DNA from: Prevotella sp. | Lineage (GTDB): Bacteria; Bacteroidota; Bacteroidia; Bacteroidales; Bacteroidaceae | Length of the DNA stretch: 64,000 nt | Direction of reading: 5' to 3' | NCBI GenBank assembly: GCA_016291085.1 | Contig: JAEEVW010000014.1 | Span: 20,346-84,345 of the forward strand | Shown here: positions 1 to 6,552 of the stretch, one piece after another | Layout of the letters: every line of letters starts with the position of its first letter | Numbering within the stretch: the stretch's first letter is position 1 | The notes under the pieces: model-generated | Told to the model about the DNA's origin: nothing | Databases searched by the model: none | The model's input: only the letters and a program-made list of their open reading frames with translations | Position numbers and translations under genes: made by a program

Positions 1-2
1 CC

Positions 3-1250
3 GTAGATGCCACAGATGCCAGCGCACGTCTCGACAGCATGCGCTTCGTGCTGTGGCATAGCATAGTGGCTGAACGGGAGGGAAGGATGCTGAACCCTAC
101 AAACGATGCACTGGCCGCTATGGCACAACAACTTCTGCGTCTGTGGGATGAGAAGAAAAAACGCATTGACCCCAATGAGGAATTGGCAGACCTGCTCTAT
201 GCCGAGGAGACGCAGCAGGAGGCTAATATGGTGAAGACGGTGCTAATCTGGCTCAGTCAGCGCAGTTTCCTGGGACGATGGTTCACCAATCCTGACGTTA
301 AAGGCGATGCCGTACACCTGAAACAGCTGGTGCCGTCGATAGACAAGGAAACGCTGGAGTATGCCAACGAGTGCTTTACTGTGCAGGAGCACCAGGCATG
401 GCCGCTCTCACTCACGCCTCAGCACATCTATGCCGAGATGATACGCATCGACATGGACGACCCCGACGACCCGATGGCTGCTGCCATTGAGCACATTGAG
501 TGGAAACCGTTTGGGATCTATGAGGTGGTTGGCTGCGATGACCGCCAGATACAGTTGCGCGACTTCATGGGCGATATATTCAGCGTCGCCAACAGCGACT
601 TCATGGGTAACGTGCGTCAGCTCGCCCGCCAGAACACTCACGTCACAGGTTCTTTTATCGCCATGAACGGCCAGTGGGAACTCAACGGCCCGTGCCTGTG
701 GACTAAACCTTCTCAAAAGCAATACAATAACTATCTGGAAAAAGAACGCCAGCACCACCACGTAATGAACGATTTCCGTGGGCAGTATGATGACTTTATC
801 CGCAACCACAATGGCGAGCGATTGTACTTCTTTGCCAATGTCAAGGAGCTTACAGAGTGGCAACATAGCGAGTTGGGACTCGATACATCGGAAATCAACT
901 TCCCATTACCCGATGAGGACCAGCCGCAAGCTGTCTTTTTCGAGGACAACGGACAGATGACCCTTACCCCGCAGGCTCGCTCAATCAAGCATCCTGCCAA
1001 TCCTGCCTACGACCGTGCCTACGCAGAAGAGAACGCACTGATATTTGTGACCACCGAGTCATGCAGTCCCGGCATGCTGCTCTATATGCTGGAGCACCTG
1101 CTGCTGCCCGATGCCATGGTGAACGACATGCGTGGACGCGACCACGCACGTAGCCTGACTCAGGAGAATATCGAGTTCATTGCCCGCTGTATGCGCCGCG
1201 ACATCAAAAGTACGCAGGTGTTCCGTCAGCGTACTGACTTCAACCGCTAG
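3..1250 (+). CDS. Hypothetical protein, 5' end outside the window
   Basis: The reading frame is open from the first complete codon at base 3, so the true start probably lies upstream; the first ATG inside the window is at 39 and would give 403 residues. I do not recognise the family with certainty. The protein is acidic, soluble-looking, with no signal peptide or membrane segment. It has a helical N-terminal third containing a charged KKKR stretch near residue 40 (counted from the ATG at 39) and a middle part that looks beta-rich. A DUF3843-like Bacteroidota family is possible but this is only a guess. It is followed by an 11-bp tandem repeat and another unrecognised gene on the same strand. 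Confidence 0.7.
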   Translation, partial: VDATDASARLDSMRFVLWHSIVAEREGRMLNPTNDALAAMAQQLLRLWDEKKKRIDPNEELADLLYAEETQQEANMVKTVLIWLSQRSFLGRWFTNPDVKGDAVHLKQLVPSIDKETLEYANECFTVQEHQAWPLSLTPQHIYAEMIRIDMDDPDDPMAAAIEHIEWKPFGIYEVVGCDDRQIQLRDFMGDIFSVANSDFMGNVRQLARQNTHVTGSFIAMNGQWELNGPCLWTKPSQKQYNNYLEKERQHHHVMNDFRGQYDDFIRNHNGERLYFFANVKELTEWQHSELGLDTSEINFPLPDEDQPQAVFFEDNGQMTLTPQARSIKHPANPAYDRAYAEENALIFVTTESCSPGMLLYMLEHLLLPDAMVNDMRGRDHARSLTQENIEFIARCMRRDIKSTQVFRQRTDFNR

Positions 1251-1290
1251 CTTCCCATACACTTGCGGAGTACTTCTATGATCAAAGACA

Positions 1291-1388
1291 TACTGAACAG
1301 ATACCGAGGACATACCGAAGATATACCGAAGAAATATGGGAGCAAGCACGGAGGAACCTTAGAGGAACAATAGAGCAAAGTAGAACCA
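1291..1388. repeat. Degenerate 11-bp tandem repeat between two hypothetical genes
   Basis: Units of exactly 11 bases begin at 1291, 1302, 1313, 1324 and 1335 (TACTGAACAGA, TACCGAGGACA, TACCGAAGATA, TACCGAAGAAA, TATGGGAGCAA) and decay into purine-rich 11-mers ending near 1388. The array fills most of the gap between the two genes and has no stop-free protein reading that looks real. Confidence 0.75.
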
Positions 1389-1404
1389 ACAAATACACTT
1401 GGAT

Positions 1405-2208
1405 ATGGCAAGGATTGAGAACGACATCATGGGAATAGAGGGACGCGTGGGAGGGCTGACCACATATATTCGCAACGGCAAGAAGTACGTTAGGGTTTCT
1501 ACTAGCCATCAACCTCGCCGACTATCGCGTAAACAACTGCTGGTTCGCGAACGCCAGAGTCACAACAACGCACTGTGGCGGGCACTGAAAGCCTCTGGAC
1601 ATGTGTTCATGGAGGGTGGTGACAATACGGCATACAACCACTTTATGGCCATCAACATGGAGTCGCCTGTGCCCTATCTGAAGAAACTGCAATACCACTC
1701 CGGCAACGCCCTGTTGCTACCCGACATGGTTCTCAGCGACGGTCCACTACCGCCCGTCAGTTACCAATTGGGTGAGGTGGATGGCCAACCGGCTCTACTC
1801 ACGGACCTCACACCGAAGGATGTCCGCAACCTGTCTGCACCAGACGATGCCGTCAATGGCAAAGGCACCTCGCTCTTGCTCTATATCCTAAAACAAAGGG
1901 TTATTCCCCAGCACGTCGATACAGACCTGTTCCAACTGAGCATCAAGGTCGAAGCGCTTACCGCAGAAGCCTTCACTACCGTACCCTCAACACTCTTGTC
2001 ACCCTACAAAAGCGCTAAAGGAACACTCGCCCTTACCGATGACCGTTTTGCCGACCCCATGCTCGGTTTCGGTATCGTCCGTATCAAGGATGGTCATGCC
2101 TCCCGCCAGCACGTCATCACCCGATGTACCTACTATGAGCAGTACACCACCGAGGAGGCCTTGCAAGCCGCCGCCAAAAGCTACAAGGGACTAACGGGCG
2201 ACATATAA
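1405..2208 (+). CDS. Hypothetical protein (DUF6266-like N-terminus)
   Basis: 267 residues from the ATG at 1405; a TTG at 1399 is also in frame but is less likely. I do not recognise the family firmly. The first 40 residues (MARIENDIMGIEGRVGG, then a YIRNGKKYVR segment) weakly recall the Bacteroidota DUF6266 group, in which a short Gly-Lys-Val-Gly region is followed by an RGK/YVR strand. The rest is beta-rich without a signal peptide or membrane span. It lies downstream of the unrecognised gene at the window edge and the two may be co-transcribed. A good Bacteroidota promoter starts after it, for the superoxide dismutase. Confidence 0.65.
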   Translation: MARIENDIMGIEGRVGGLTTYIRNGKKYVRVSTSHQPRRLSRKQLLVRERQSHNNALWRALKASGHVFMEGGDNTAYNHFMAINMESPVPYLKKLQYHSGNALLLPDMVLSDGPLPPVSYQLGEVDGQPALLTDLTPKDVRNLSAPDDAVNGKGTSLLLYILKQRVIPQHVDTDLFQLSIKVEALTAEAFTTVPSTLLSPYKSAKGTLALTDDRFADPMLGFGIVRIKDGHASRQHVITRCTYYEQYTTEEALQAAAKSYKGLTGDI

Positions 2209-2226
2209 ATGAAAAATAATGTATTT

Positions 2227-2260
2227 TTTGAGGTTATTCCCAGAAAAATGACTACCTTCG
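2227..2260 (+). promoter_or_regulatory. Promoter of the superoxide dismutase gene
   Basis: TTTG at 2227-2230 and TACCTTCG at 2253-2260 fit the Bacteroidota -33/-7 pattern (one mismatch in the -7 TTTG), spaced 22 bases. The start codon follows at 2288. Confidence 0.55.
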
Positions 2261-2287
2261 CAGCAGAAATAATAAAAACTGAAGAAT

Positions 2288-2875
2288 ATGGGAAAATTTT
2301 CATTGATGGCATTGCCATACGCAGCGGAGGCGCTGGAGCCGGTGATAAGCAAAGAGACAATTGCGTTCCATCATGGAAAGCACTTGGCTGGATATGTGAA
2401 TAACCTAAACGCTATGTTGGAAGGGAGCCCGCTGGCAGGATTACCATTAGAGGAAATCGTCTGTAAGGCTGAGGGCGGGGGTCTGAATAATGCTGGGCAG
2501 ATATTGAATCATAATCTGTACTTTGGGCAGTTTATGACTCCGAAGGCTGATAATGAGCCTATTGGTAAACTTACTGAGGCTATTTCACATGATTTTGGGT
2601 CATTTGATGCCTTCAAGGAGGAGTTCCAGAAGAAAGGGGCTACATTGTTTGGTTCTGGATGGGTTTGGCTATCTGCTGATAAGGATGGCAAACTGGTGAT
2701 AACACAGGAGGCGAATGCAGCCAATCCGATTCAGAAGGGGTTGAAGCCATTGTTGACTTTTGATGTATGGGAACATGCGTATTACTTGGATTATCAGAAC
2801 CGCCGTCCTGACCATTTGGCTGCCTTGTGGCAGATTATCAACTGGGAGGTTATCGAGAACCGACTTTCAAAGTGA
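2288..2875 (+). CDS. sodB: Superoxide dismutase [Fe/Mn]
   Basis: Converts superoxide to oxygen and hydrogen peroxide in the cytoplasm. The 195 residues match the usual length of the Fe/Mn family. All four metal ligands are visible: His28 in the FHHGKH motif, His75 in NAGQILNHNLYF, and Asp159 and His163 in DVWEHAYYLDY. Gln71, four residues before His75, is the placement typical of iron enzymes and of the cambialistic Porphyromonas/Bacteroides type, so Fe or Mn use is likely. No signal peptide. The stop codon lies inside an AGTGAAA heptad repeat. It opens a run of oxidative-stress and DNA-repair genes. Confidence 0.95.
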   Translation: MGKFSLMALPYAAEALEPVISKETIAFHHGKHLAGYVNNLNAMLEGSPLAGLPLEEIVCKAEGGGLNNAGQILNHNLYFGQFMTPKADNEPIGKLTEAISHDFGSFDAFKEEFQKKGATLFGSGWVWLSADKDGKLVITQEANAANPIQKGLKPLLTFDVWEHAYYLDYQNRRPDHLAALWQIINWEVIENRLSK

Positions 2876-2905
2876 AAAATGAAAAGTGAAGAGTGAAAAG
2901 TTTCG
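2871..2905. repeat. AGTGAAA heptad repeat, copy 1
   Basis: Seven-base units begin at 2871, 2878, 2885, 2892 and 2899 (AGTGAAA, AATGAAA, AGTGAAG, AGTGAAA, AGTTTCG). The sodB stop codon is contained in the first unit, and the array fills most of the gap to the next gene. Related arrays are at 3558, 6524 and 21232. Confidence 0.85.
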
Positions 2906-2908
2906 TTT

Positions 2909-3226
2909 ATGAGTAATGCGGACTTTGTGCAGTATATCGCTGACCAGTGTGGTGGGGCAGGGGAGATAGTCGCCAAAAAAATGTTTGGAGACTATGGGAT
3001 ATACTGTAATGGAAAGATATTCGGGTTGATTTGCGATGACTGCTTCTATCTTAAACCGACGGAGGCAGGAAGGAAGTTGCTCAGGGTGGTGGATATGCGT
3101 CCGCCATACGAAGGCGCGAAAGACTACTTCTATATTGCGGATGTAGATGACCGCGATTATCTGTCGGAGCTTGTTCGCGAAACTTGTAAGGAACTACCGG
3201 AACCGAAACCGAAGAAAAAGAAATGA
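2909..3226 (+). CDS. TfoX N-terminal domain family protein
   Basis: 105 residues matching the small TfoX-N (Sxy N-terminal) fold: an early KKMFGDYGIY segment at residues 28-37, then KIFGLICDDCFYLK at about 41-54, then a YFYIADVDDRDYLSELV helix near the end. In proteobacterial Sxy this domain is joined to a second domain and supports competence gene expression; the stand-alone form has no settled function. The tail is basic (PKPKKKK). Its stop overlaps the start of the methyltransferase gene by four bases (ATGA), which implies translational coupling and possibly a joint role in DNA repair, though that is inference. Confidence 0.88.
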   Translation: MSNADFVQYIADQCGGAGEIVAKKMFGDYGIYCNGKIFGLICDDCFYLKPTEAGRKLLRVVDMRPPYEGAKDYFYIADVDDRDYLSELVRETCKELPEPKPKKKK

Positions 3227-3558
3227 AGGACTATCCTGATAAGATGACGGCAGAGCAGGCGAGGGCGTTTGGCGCGGATGTGCTGAACATAGTCAGTCAG
3301 ATACCGTGTGGGAAGGTGACGACCTACGGGCATATCGCATTGTTGGCTGGTTGGCCTAGTCATTCGAGAATGGTAGGAAGGACGTTGCGGTATACGCCTG
3401 GAGCAGAGAAGTTGCCTTGTCATCGGGTGGTGAATAAGGAGGGTAGGACAGCTCCTGGGTGGAGTAGGCAGAGAACGCTGTTGGAAGAAGAGGGGGTGAC
3501 ATTTAAGACCAATGGGCATGTGGATATGGAGAGGCACCTTTGGGAACCAGAAGTTTAA
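3223..3558 (+). CDS. Minimal O6-alkylguanine-DNA methyltransferase (MGMT family)
   Basis: A 111-residue protein comprising only the DNA-binding/active-site domain of the Ogt/Ada-C/MGMT family. The acceptor cysteine is kept: Cys66 in PCHRVV. This separates it from alkyltransferase-like proteins, which have another residue there. Tyr35 in the VTTYG segment and the arginine finger Arg49 in SRMVG are also present. The usual N-terminal ribonuclease-H-like domain (about 80 residues) is absent, as in many short family members. Predicted action is suicidal removal of alkyl groups from O6-guanine, although the short form might instead flag lesions for other repair. Coupled by ATGA overlap to the TfoX-N gene. 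Confidence 0.9.
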   Translation: MKDYPDKMTAEQARAFGADVLNIVSQIPCGKVTTYGHIALLAGWPSHSRMVGRTLRYTPGAEKLPCHRVVNKEGRTAPGWSRQRTLLEEEGVTFKTNGHVDMERHLWEPEV

Positions 3559-3585
3559 GTGAAAAGTGAAGAGTGAAGAGTGAAA
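3558..3585. repeat. AGTGAAA heptad repeat, copy 2
   Basis: Four perfect seven-base steps at 3558, 3565, 3572 and 3579 (AGTGAAA, AGTGAAG, AGTGAAG, AGTGAAA) directly after the methyltransferase gene; the last base of its stop codon region merges with the array. Confidence 0.85.
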
Positions 3586-3654
3586 AATTTCTTTGACCTA
3601 AAGGTACAAAGCGTACTAAAGAAACGATTAGCTACCGCTTTAATGTGAAATATA

Positions 3655-4323
3655 ATGAAGCACGACGAGATATATTCAGCGGCACAGCTGACGGCATTTA
3701 TTCAGGAGTTGGGATTCCTGCCCTTGCTGGACAGTGGCATCAGCGGCTTCTCTGCAGAGGAAATCGTGACGGATGACTGCCGCTATGTGGTGTTCCCAGA
3801 TGGCGGTTGGGACTGGCCGCTGTGGAAGTGGAAAGGGCCCATCGTGTCGGATGGCGGGTGCGTCTATGGCAAGTTCTTTAACAAGAAGGCGGGGTTCATC
3901 AGTCGTGAGTGGTGGCCCGATTTCTGCAACTACCGTCGCTGCAAATATCCTGTACCTGAAGAAGGAACCATCGATGATGTGATCCTTACGACACTTCGCG
4001 AACAGGGTAGCCTGATTACCCGCGAACTGCGTGCCGCCTGTGGATTTGACGGTCCAAAGATGCGTAGCAAGTTTGATGGCTACGTGACCCGTCTGCAGAT
4101 GGCGTGCCTCATCGTTACTGAGGACTTTGTCTATCCCACCGATAAGCATGGACGTGAATATGGCTGGGGCTGGTCATTGTTGACAACGCCTGAAGCACTC
4201 ATGGGGCGTGATGGTTTCTATTGTTCCCGTACGCCACAGGAGTCCTATGAACGCTTGCAGTCCCACTTCAGAACCTTGCTGCCCGAAGCTTCTGATAAGC
4301 AGATTCAAAGGATAATGGGATGA
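3655..4323 (+). CDS. AlkZ-related winged-helix protein
   Basis: 222 residues resembling the group often labelled AlkZ-related: an N-terminal GFLPLLDSGISGFSAEE segment, a WDWPLWKWKGPIV motif at about residues 53-65, a GKFFNKKAGFISREWWPDFCNYRR motif at about 73-96, and then a winged-helix-like region (GSLITRELRAACGF, about 120-133) near the middle. AlkZ/YcaQ enzymes excise bulky or crosslinked alkyl adducts. This protein is shorter and I cannot see the catalytic QxQ-type motif of that family, so glycosylase activity is doubtful. It lies next to other repair genes, and converges with the UDG-family gene with a 12-base gap. Confidence 0.75.
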   Translation: MKHDEIYSAAQLTAFIQELGFLPLLDSGISGFSAEEIVTDDCRYVVFPDGGWDWPLWKWKGPIVSDGGCVYGKFFNKKAGFISREWWPDFCNYRRCKYPVPEEGTIDDVILTTLREQGSLITRELRAACGFDGPKMRSKFDGYVTRLQMACLIVTEDFVYPTDKHGREYGWGWSLLTTPEALMGRDGFYCSRTPQESYERLQSHFRTLLPEASDKQIQRIMG

Positions 4324-4335
4324 TCGACTTCGATG

Positions 4336-5007
4336 CTACCTGGTGCGATGTTCTGAAAGGGTGTCAGCAGTTGCTTTAGCGATTGTAGAGAACATCTGTC
4401 GATAAGCTTCCACCTTCTTATCAAAGGATAAAGGGTAGGCGCGGGAGGAAGAAGGAAGACGGTGCAAAAGAAGAGCCTTACCCCTAACCCCTCTCCAAGG
4501 GGCGAGGGGAACTTCGATAAAGGTGTTGACTTTGGGGAGGCGCTCAATACCAAAGTAGGCACAGATGGTCTCGGTGGCCTTTTCGCCCGTGGTGACGATG
4601 GCCCGGCAGTGGGGCAATTGCAGCAATAGAGCATGGATGTCGGTGGGTTCTACGACCTCTAAGAACTTATCTGAAGCATTATCCTGAAGACGACGAATGG
4701 CTGTCGAGGTGTCATAGAAAGCAAGTCCCTTTTCTTGACAGAACGCCACAATCTCATCAATTTTGAAGCGCTTGGCTTCTAAGTCCACGAAATGGTTCTT
4801 GTCACCAAAGAATATCTGCCCCTCTATCCTCCAGTGGTCGTTGATGAAGTTGGGATAATAAAAGTCCATACACCACCGCTTGCGTTGTGGCGGAAAACTG
4901 CCTAAGAATAGCACACGTGCATTCTTGGGCAGAAAGGGTCGCAACGGGTGATATTCCACACTGTCAGTGCTCCGTGCGATATTCTCTGTGTTCAAATATG
5001 AAATCAT
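4336..5007 (-). CDS. Uracil-DNA glycosylase family protein
   Basis: About 223 residues from the ATG at 5007 (alternatives: ATG at 5022, almost leaderless, or a GTG at 5061). Motifs typical of the Bacteroidota UDG-superfamily group are present: VLFLGSFPPQRKRWCMDFYYPN, then NDHWRI and IFFGD, a mid-protein IVTTGEKA strand and a C-terminal LPSSSRAYPLSFDKK segment. Predicted to remove a damaged or mismatched base from DNA; the substrate is not predictable from sequence. Between the TGEKA strand and the LPSSSRAYP motif, the coding sequence contains a GC-rich palindromic repeat (4481-4510) that reads in frame as LAPWRGVRG. It is transcribed convergently to the AlkZ-related gene and divergently from the Nudix gene. 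Confidence 0.82.
   Translation of the reverse strand: MISYLNTENIARSTDSVEYHPLRPFLPKNARVLFLGSFPPQRKRWCMDFYYPNFINDHWRIEGQIFFGDKNHFVDLEAKRFKIDEIVAFCQEKGLAFYDTSTAIRRLQDNASDKFLEVVEPTDIHALLLQLPHCRAIVTTGEKATETICAYFGIERLPKVNTFIEVPLAPWRGVRGKALLLHRLPSSSRAYPLSFDKKVEAYRQMFSTIAKATADTLSEHRTR
4481..4510. repeat. GC-rich palindromic repeat inside the UDG-family gene
   Basis: CCCCTCTCC at 4488-4496 faces GGGGCGAGGGG at 4499-4509 around a two-base centre, preceded by CCCCTAA. The sequence type is a common dispersed palindrome in Bacteroidota, seen as translated PLGEGLGVR or LxWRGVRG strings. Here it is read through in frame. Confidence 0.65.
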
Positions 5008-5030
5008 GGTTCTTTTCTTCATTTTGCCTG

Positions 5031-5038
5031 CAAAGGTA
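5031..5038 (-). promoter_or_regulatory. -7 box of the UDG-family gene
   Basis: Read on the minus strand this is a perfect TACCTTTG. Only 23 bases separate it from the ATG at 5007, supporting that start and a short 5' leader. No clear -33 TTTG was seen. Confidence 0.6.
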
Positions 5039-5079
5039 CGAAAAGATGACTGAAAAAACACACAAAAAACATAAAACCT

Positions 5080-5110
5080 TTTGCATTTTGCTCACTTATT
5101 CGTATCTTTG
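5080..5110 (+). promoter_or_regulatory. Promoter of the Nudix gene
   Basis: TTTG at 5080-5083 and TATCTTTG at 5103-5110, 19 bases apart. The spacer carries TTTTGCTCACTTATTCG, a string repeated almost exactly in other promoters of this window. Confidence 0.85.
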
Positions 5111-5133
5111 TCCGAAAATACTTTTAATTGGCA

Positions 5134-5640
5134 ATGAAAGATAACGAGCAAGAGATATTCCCGATTGTAGATGAAGAGGGCCGGGTAGTTGGCAAGGCTA
5201 CGCGTGGTGAGTGCCATAGCGGGTCGAGGCTGCTGCATCCCGTGGTGCATCTGCATGTGTTTAACAGCCAAGGTGATGTGTACTTGCAGAAACGGCCTGA
5301 GTGGAAGGATATCCAGCCGGGTAAGTGGGATACGGCGGTAGGTGGGCATATCGACTATGGCGAGACACCTGATGAGGCCTTACAGCGTGAGGTGCGCGAG
5401 GAATTGGGTATCACCAACTTCACGCCTGAGTTTATCGGTAAGTATGTGTTTGAAAGTTTACGAGAGCGTGAACTGGTGTATGTGCATCGCACGACCTACG
5501 AGGGTGATATACGTCCATCGCAGGATGAATTGGATGGTGGCCGTTTTTGGACTATGCAGGAGATTCGCGAAGCCATGGGTCAGGGAGTGTTGACACCTAA
5601 TTTCGAGAGTGAGTTCTTGCGGTTTTTCCTAAAAAAATAA
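5134..5640 (+). CDS. Nudix hydrolase (IPP isomerase/YfcD-like)
   Basis: 168 residues from the ATG at 5134 (an in-frame TTG at 5128 is less likely). The Nudix box is complete: GGHIDYGETPDEALQREV followed by REELGI, near residues 71-94. The N-terminal IFPIVDEEGRVVGKATRGECH and the VVHLHVFNSQGDVYLQKR strand are typical of the YfcD/IDI-like branch, which acts on nucleotide or isoprenoid pyrophosphates; the substrate cannot be assigned. Cytoplasmic. The stop codon is three bases before the start of the transporter gene, so the two are likely one operon. The promoter is divergent from that of the UDG-family gene. Confidence 0.9.
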   Translation: MKDNEQEIFPIVDEEGRVVGKATRGECHSGSRLLHPVVHLHVFNSQGDVYLQKRPEWKDIQPGKWDTAVGGHIDYGETPDEALQREVREELGITNFTPEFIGKYVFESLRERELVYVHRTTYEGDIRPSQDELDGGRFWTMQEIREAMGQGVLTPNFESEFLRFFLKK

Positions 5641-5643
5641 GTG

Positions 5644-6528
5644 ATGAGCAGGGAGAAAGAGATTTATAAGGTGACGCTGATAGGCAGTGCGGGTAATGCG
5701 GCATTGCTGACCTTTAAGTTTATTGCAGGCGTGATGGGTCATAGCTCGGCGATGATTGCAGATGCCGTCCACTCGCTCTCAGACTTCGTGACCGACCTGC
5801 TGGTACTGGTGTTTGTCAGTATCAGTGCCAAGCCACAGGACCAGTCGCACGACTACGGACATGGTAAGTTTGAGACCATCGCCTCCTTCTTGATAGGTCT
5901 GGCATTGGTAGCTGCTGCTACGGGTATCGTGGTATCGGGCTCAACGAAACTATGGGACTGGTGGTGTGGCGAGCAACTCGAGACTCCCGGTTGGATAGCT
6001 CTGTGGGCCGCTCTTCTGTCGATGCTCATCAAGGAACTGCTCTATCAGTATACCGCTCGGAAGGGTAGGACCCTCGACTCGCAGGTGATGGTTGCCAATG
6101 CGTGGCACCATCGCAGCGACGCCCTCTCGTCGATAGGTGCAGCCATCGGTATCGGTGGCGCCATCTGGTTAGGTCAGCGATGGACGGTGCTCGATCCCTT
6201 GGCATCCATCGTGGTGGGTCTGATGCTGGTGAAGGTGGCCTACGAGTTGCTCAAGACCAGCGTCGGAGAGTTGACCGAACGTTCGTTGCCTGAAGAGACC
6301 GAGCAGGAGATTGTGGAGATTATCCAGTCGTTTGGTGATGTGCAAGAGCCGCATAACCTGCGCACCCGTCGTATTGGCAATCGCATCGCCATTGAGGCTC
6401 ATGTGAGGATGGACGGACAGCTGCCACTGACTATCGTCCACGAACGTGCCACCACCATTGAGAGCAAACTGAAAGAGCGCTTTGGAGAGAAGACGCACGT
6501 CACCCTGCACATGGAGCCTGTAAAATGA
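5644..6528 (+). CDS. Cation diffusion facilitator family transporter
   Basis: 294 residues from the ATG at 5644 (a GTG at 5641 is also in frame). It has the six-helix CDF core and the cytoplasmic C-terminal domain. The metal-site motifs are visible: HSLSDFVTD in the second helix and HHRSDALSS in the fifth, together with the HDYGHGKFE loop between helices two and three. Predicted to export Zn, Fe or Mn by proton antiport in the inner membrane. With superoxide dismutase and peroxiredoxin nearby, iron or manganese balance is a plausible role, but specificity is not readable. The stop codon falls inside an AGTGAAA heptad array that also supplies the next start codon. Confidence 0.92.
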   Translation: MSREKEIYKVTLIGSAGNAALLTFKFIAGVMGHSSAMIADAVHSLSDFVTDLLVLVFVSISAKPQDQSHDYGHGKFETIASFLIGLALVAAATGIVVSGSTKLWDWWCGEQLETPGWIALWAALLSMLIKELLYQYTARKGRTLDSQVMVANAWHHRSDALSSIGAAIGIGGAIWLGQRWTVLDPLASIVVGLMLVKVAYELLKTSVGELTERSLPEETEQEIVEIIQSFGDVQEPHNLRTRRIGNRIAIEAHVRMDGQLPLTIVHERATTIESKLKERFGEKTHVTLHMEPVK

Positions 6529-6552
6529 AAAGTGAATAGTGAAAAGTGAAAA
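6524..6552. repeat. AGTGAAA heptad repeat, copy 3
   Basis: Units at 6524, 6531, 6538 and 6545 (AATGAAA, AGTGAAT, AGTGAAA, AGTGAAA) continue into AATGATG. The transporter stop (TGA, 6526-6528) is in the first unit and the array abuts the ATG of the next gene, so it occupies the entire junction. Confidence 0.85.

Noticed and set aside
1291..1388. Possible CRISPR array
   Set aside because: Units are 11 bases without spacers; the other repeats of 7-22 bases also lack the repeat-spacer layout and no cas genes are present.
2209..2403. A 64-codon frame overlapping the start of sodB
   Set aside because: It includes the sodB promoter and runs out of frame through the sodB coding start; no family resemblance.
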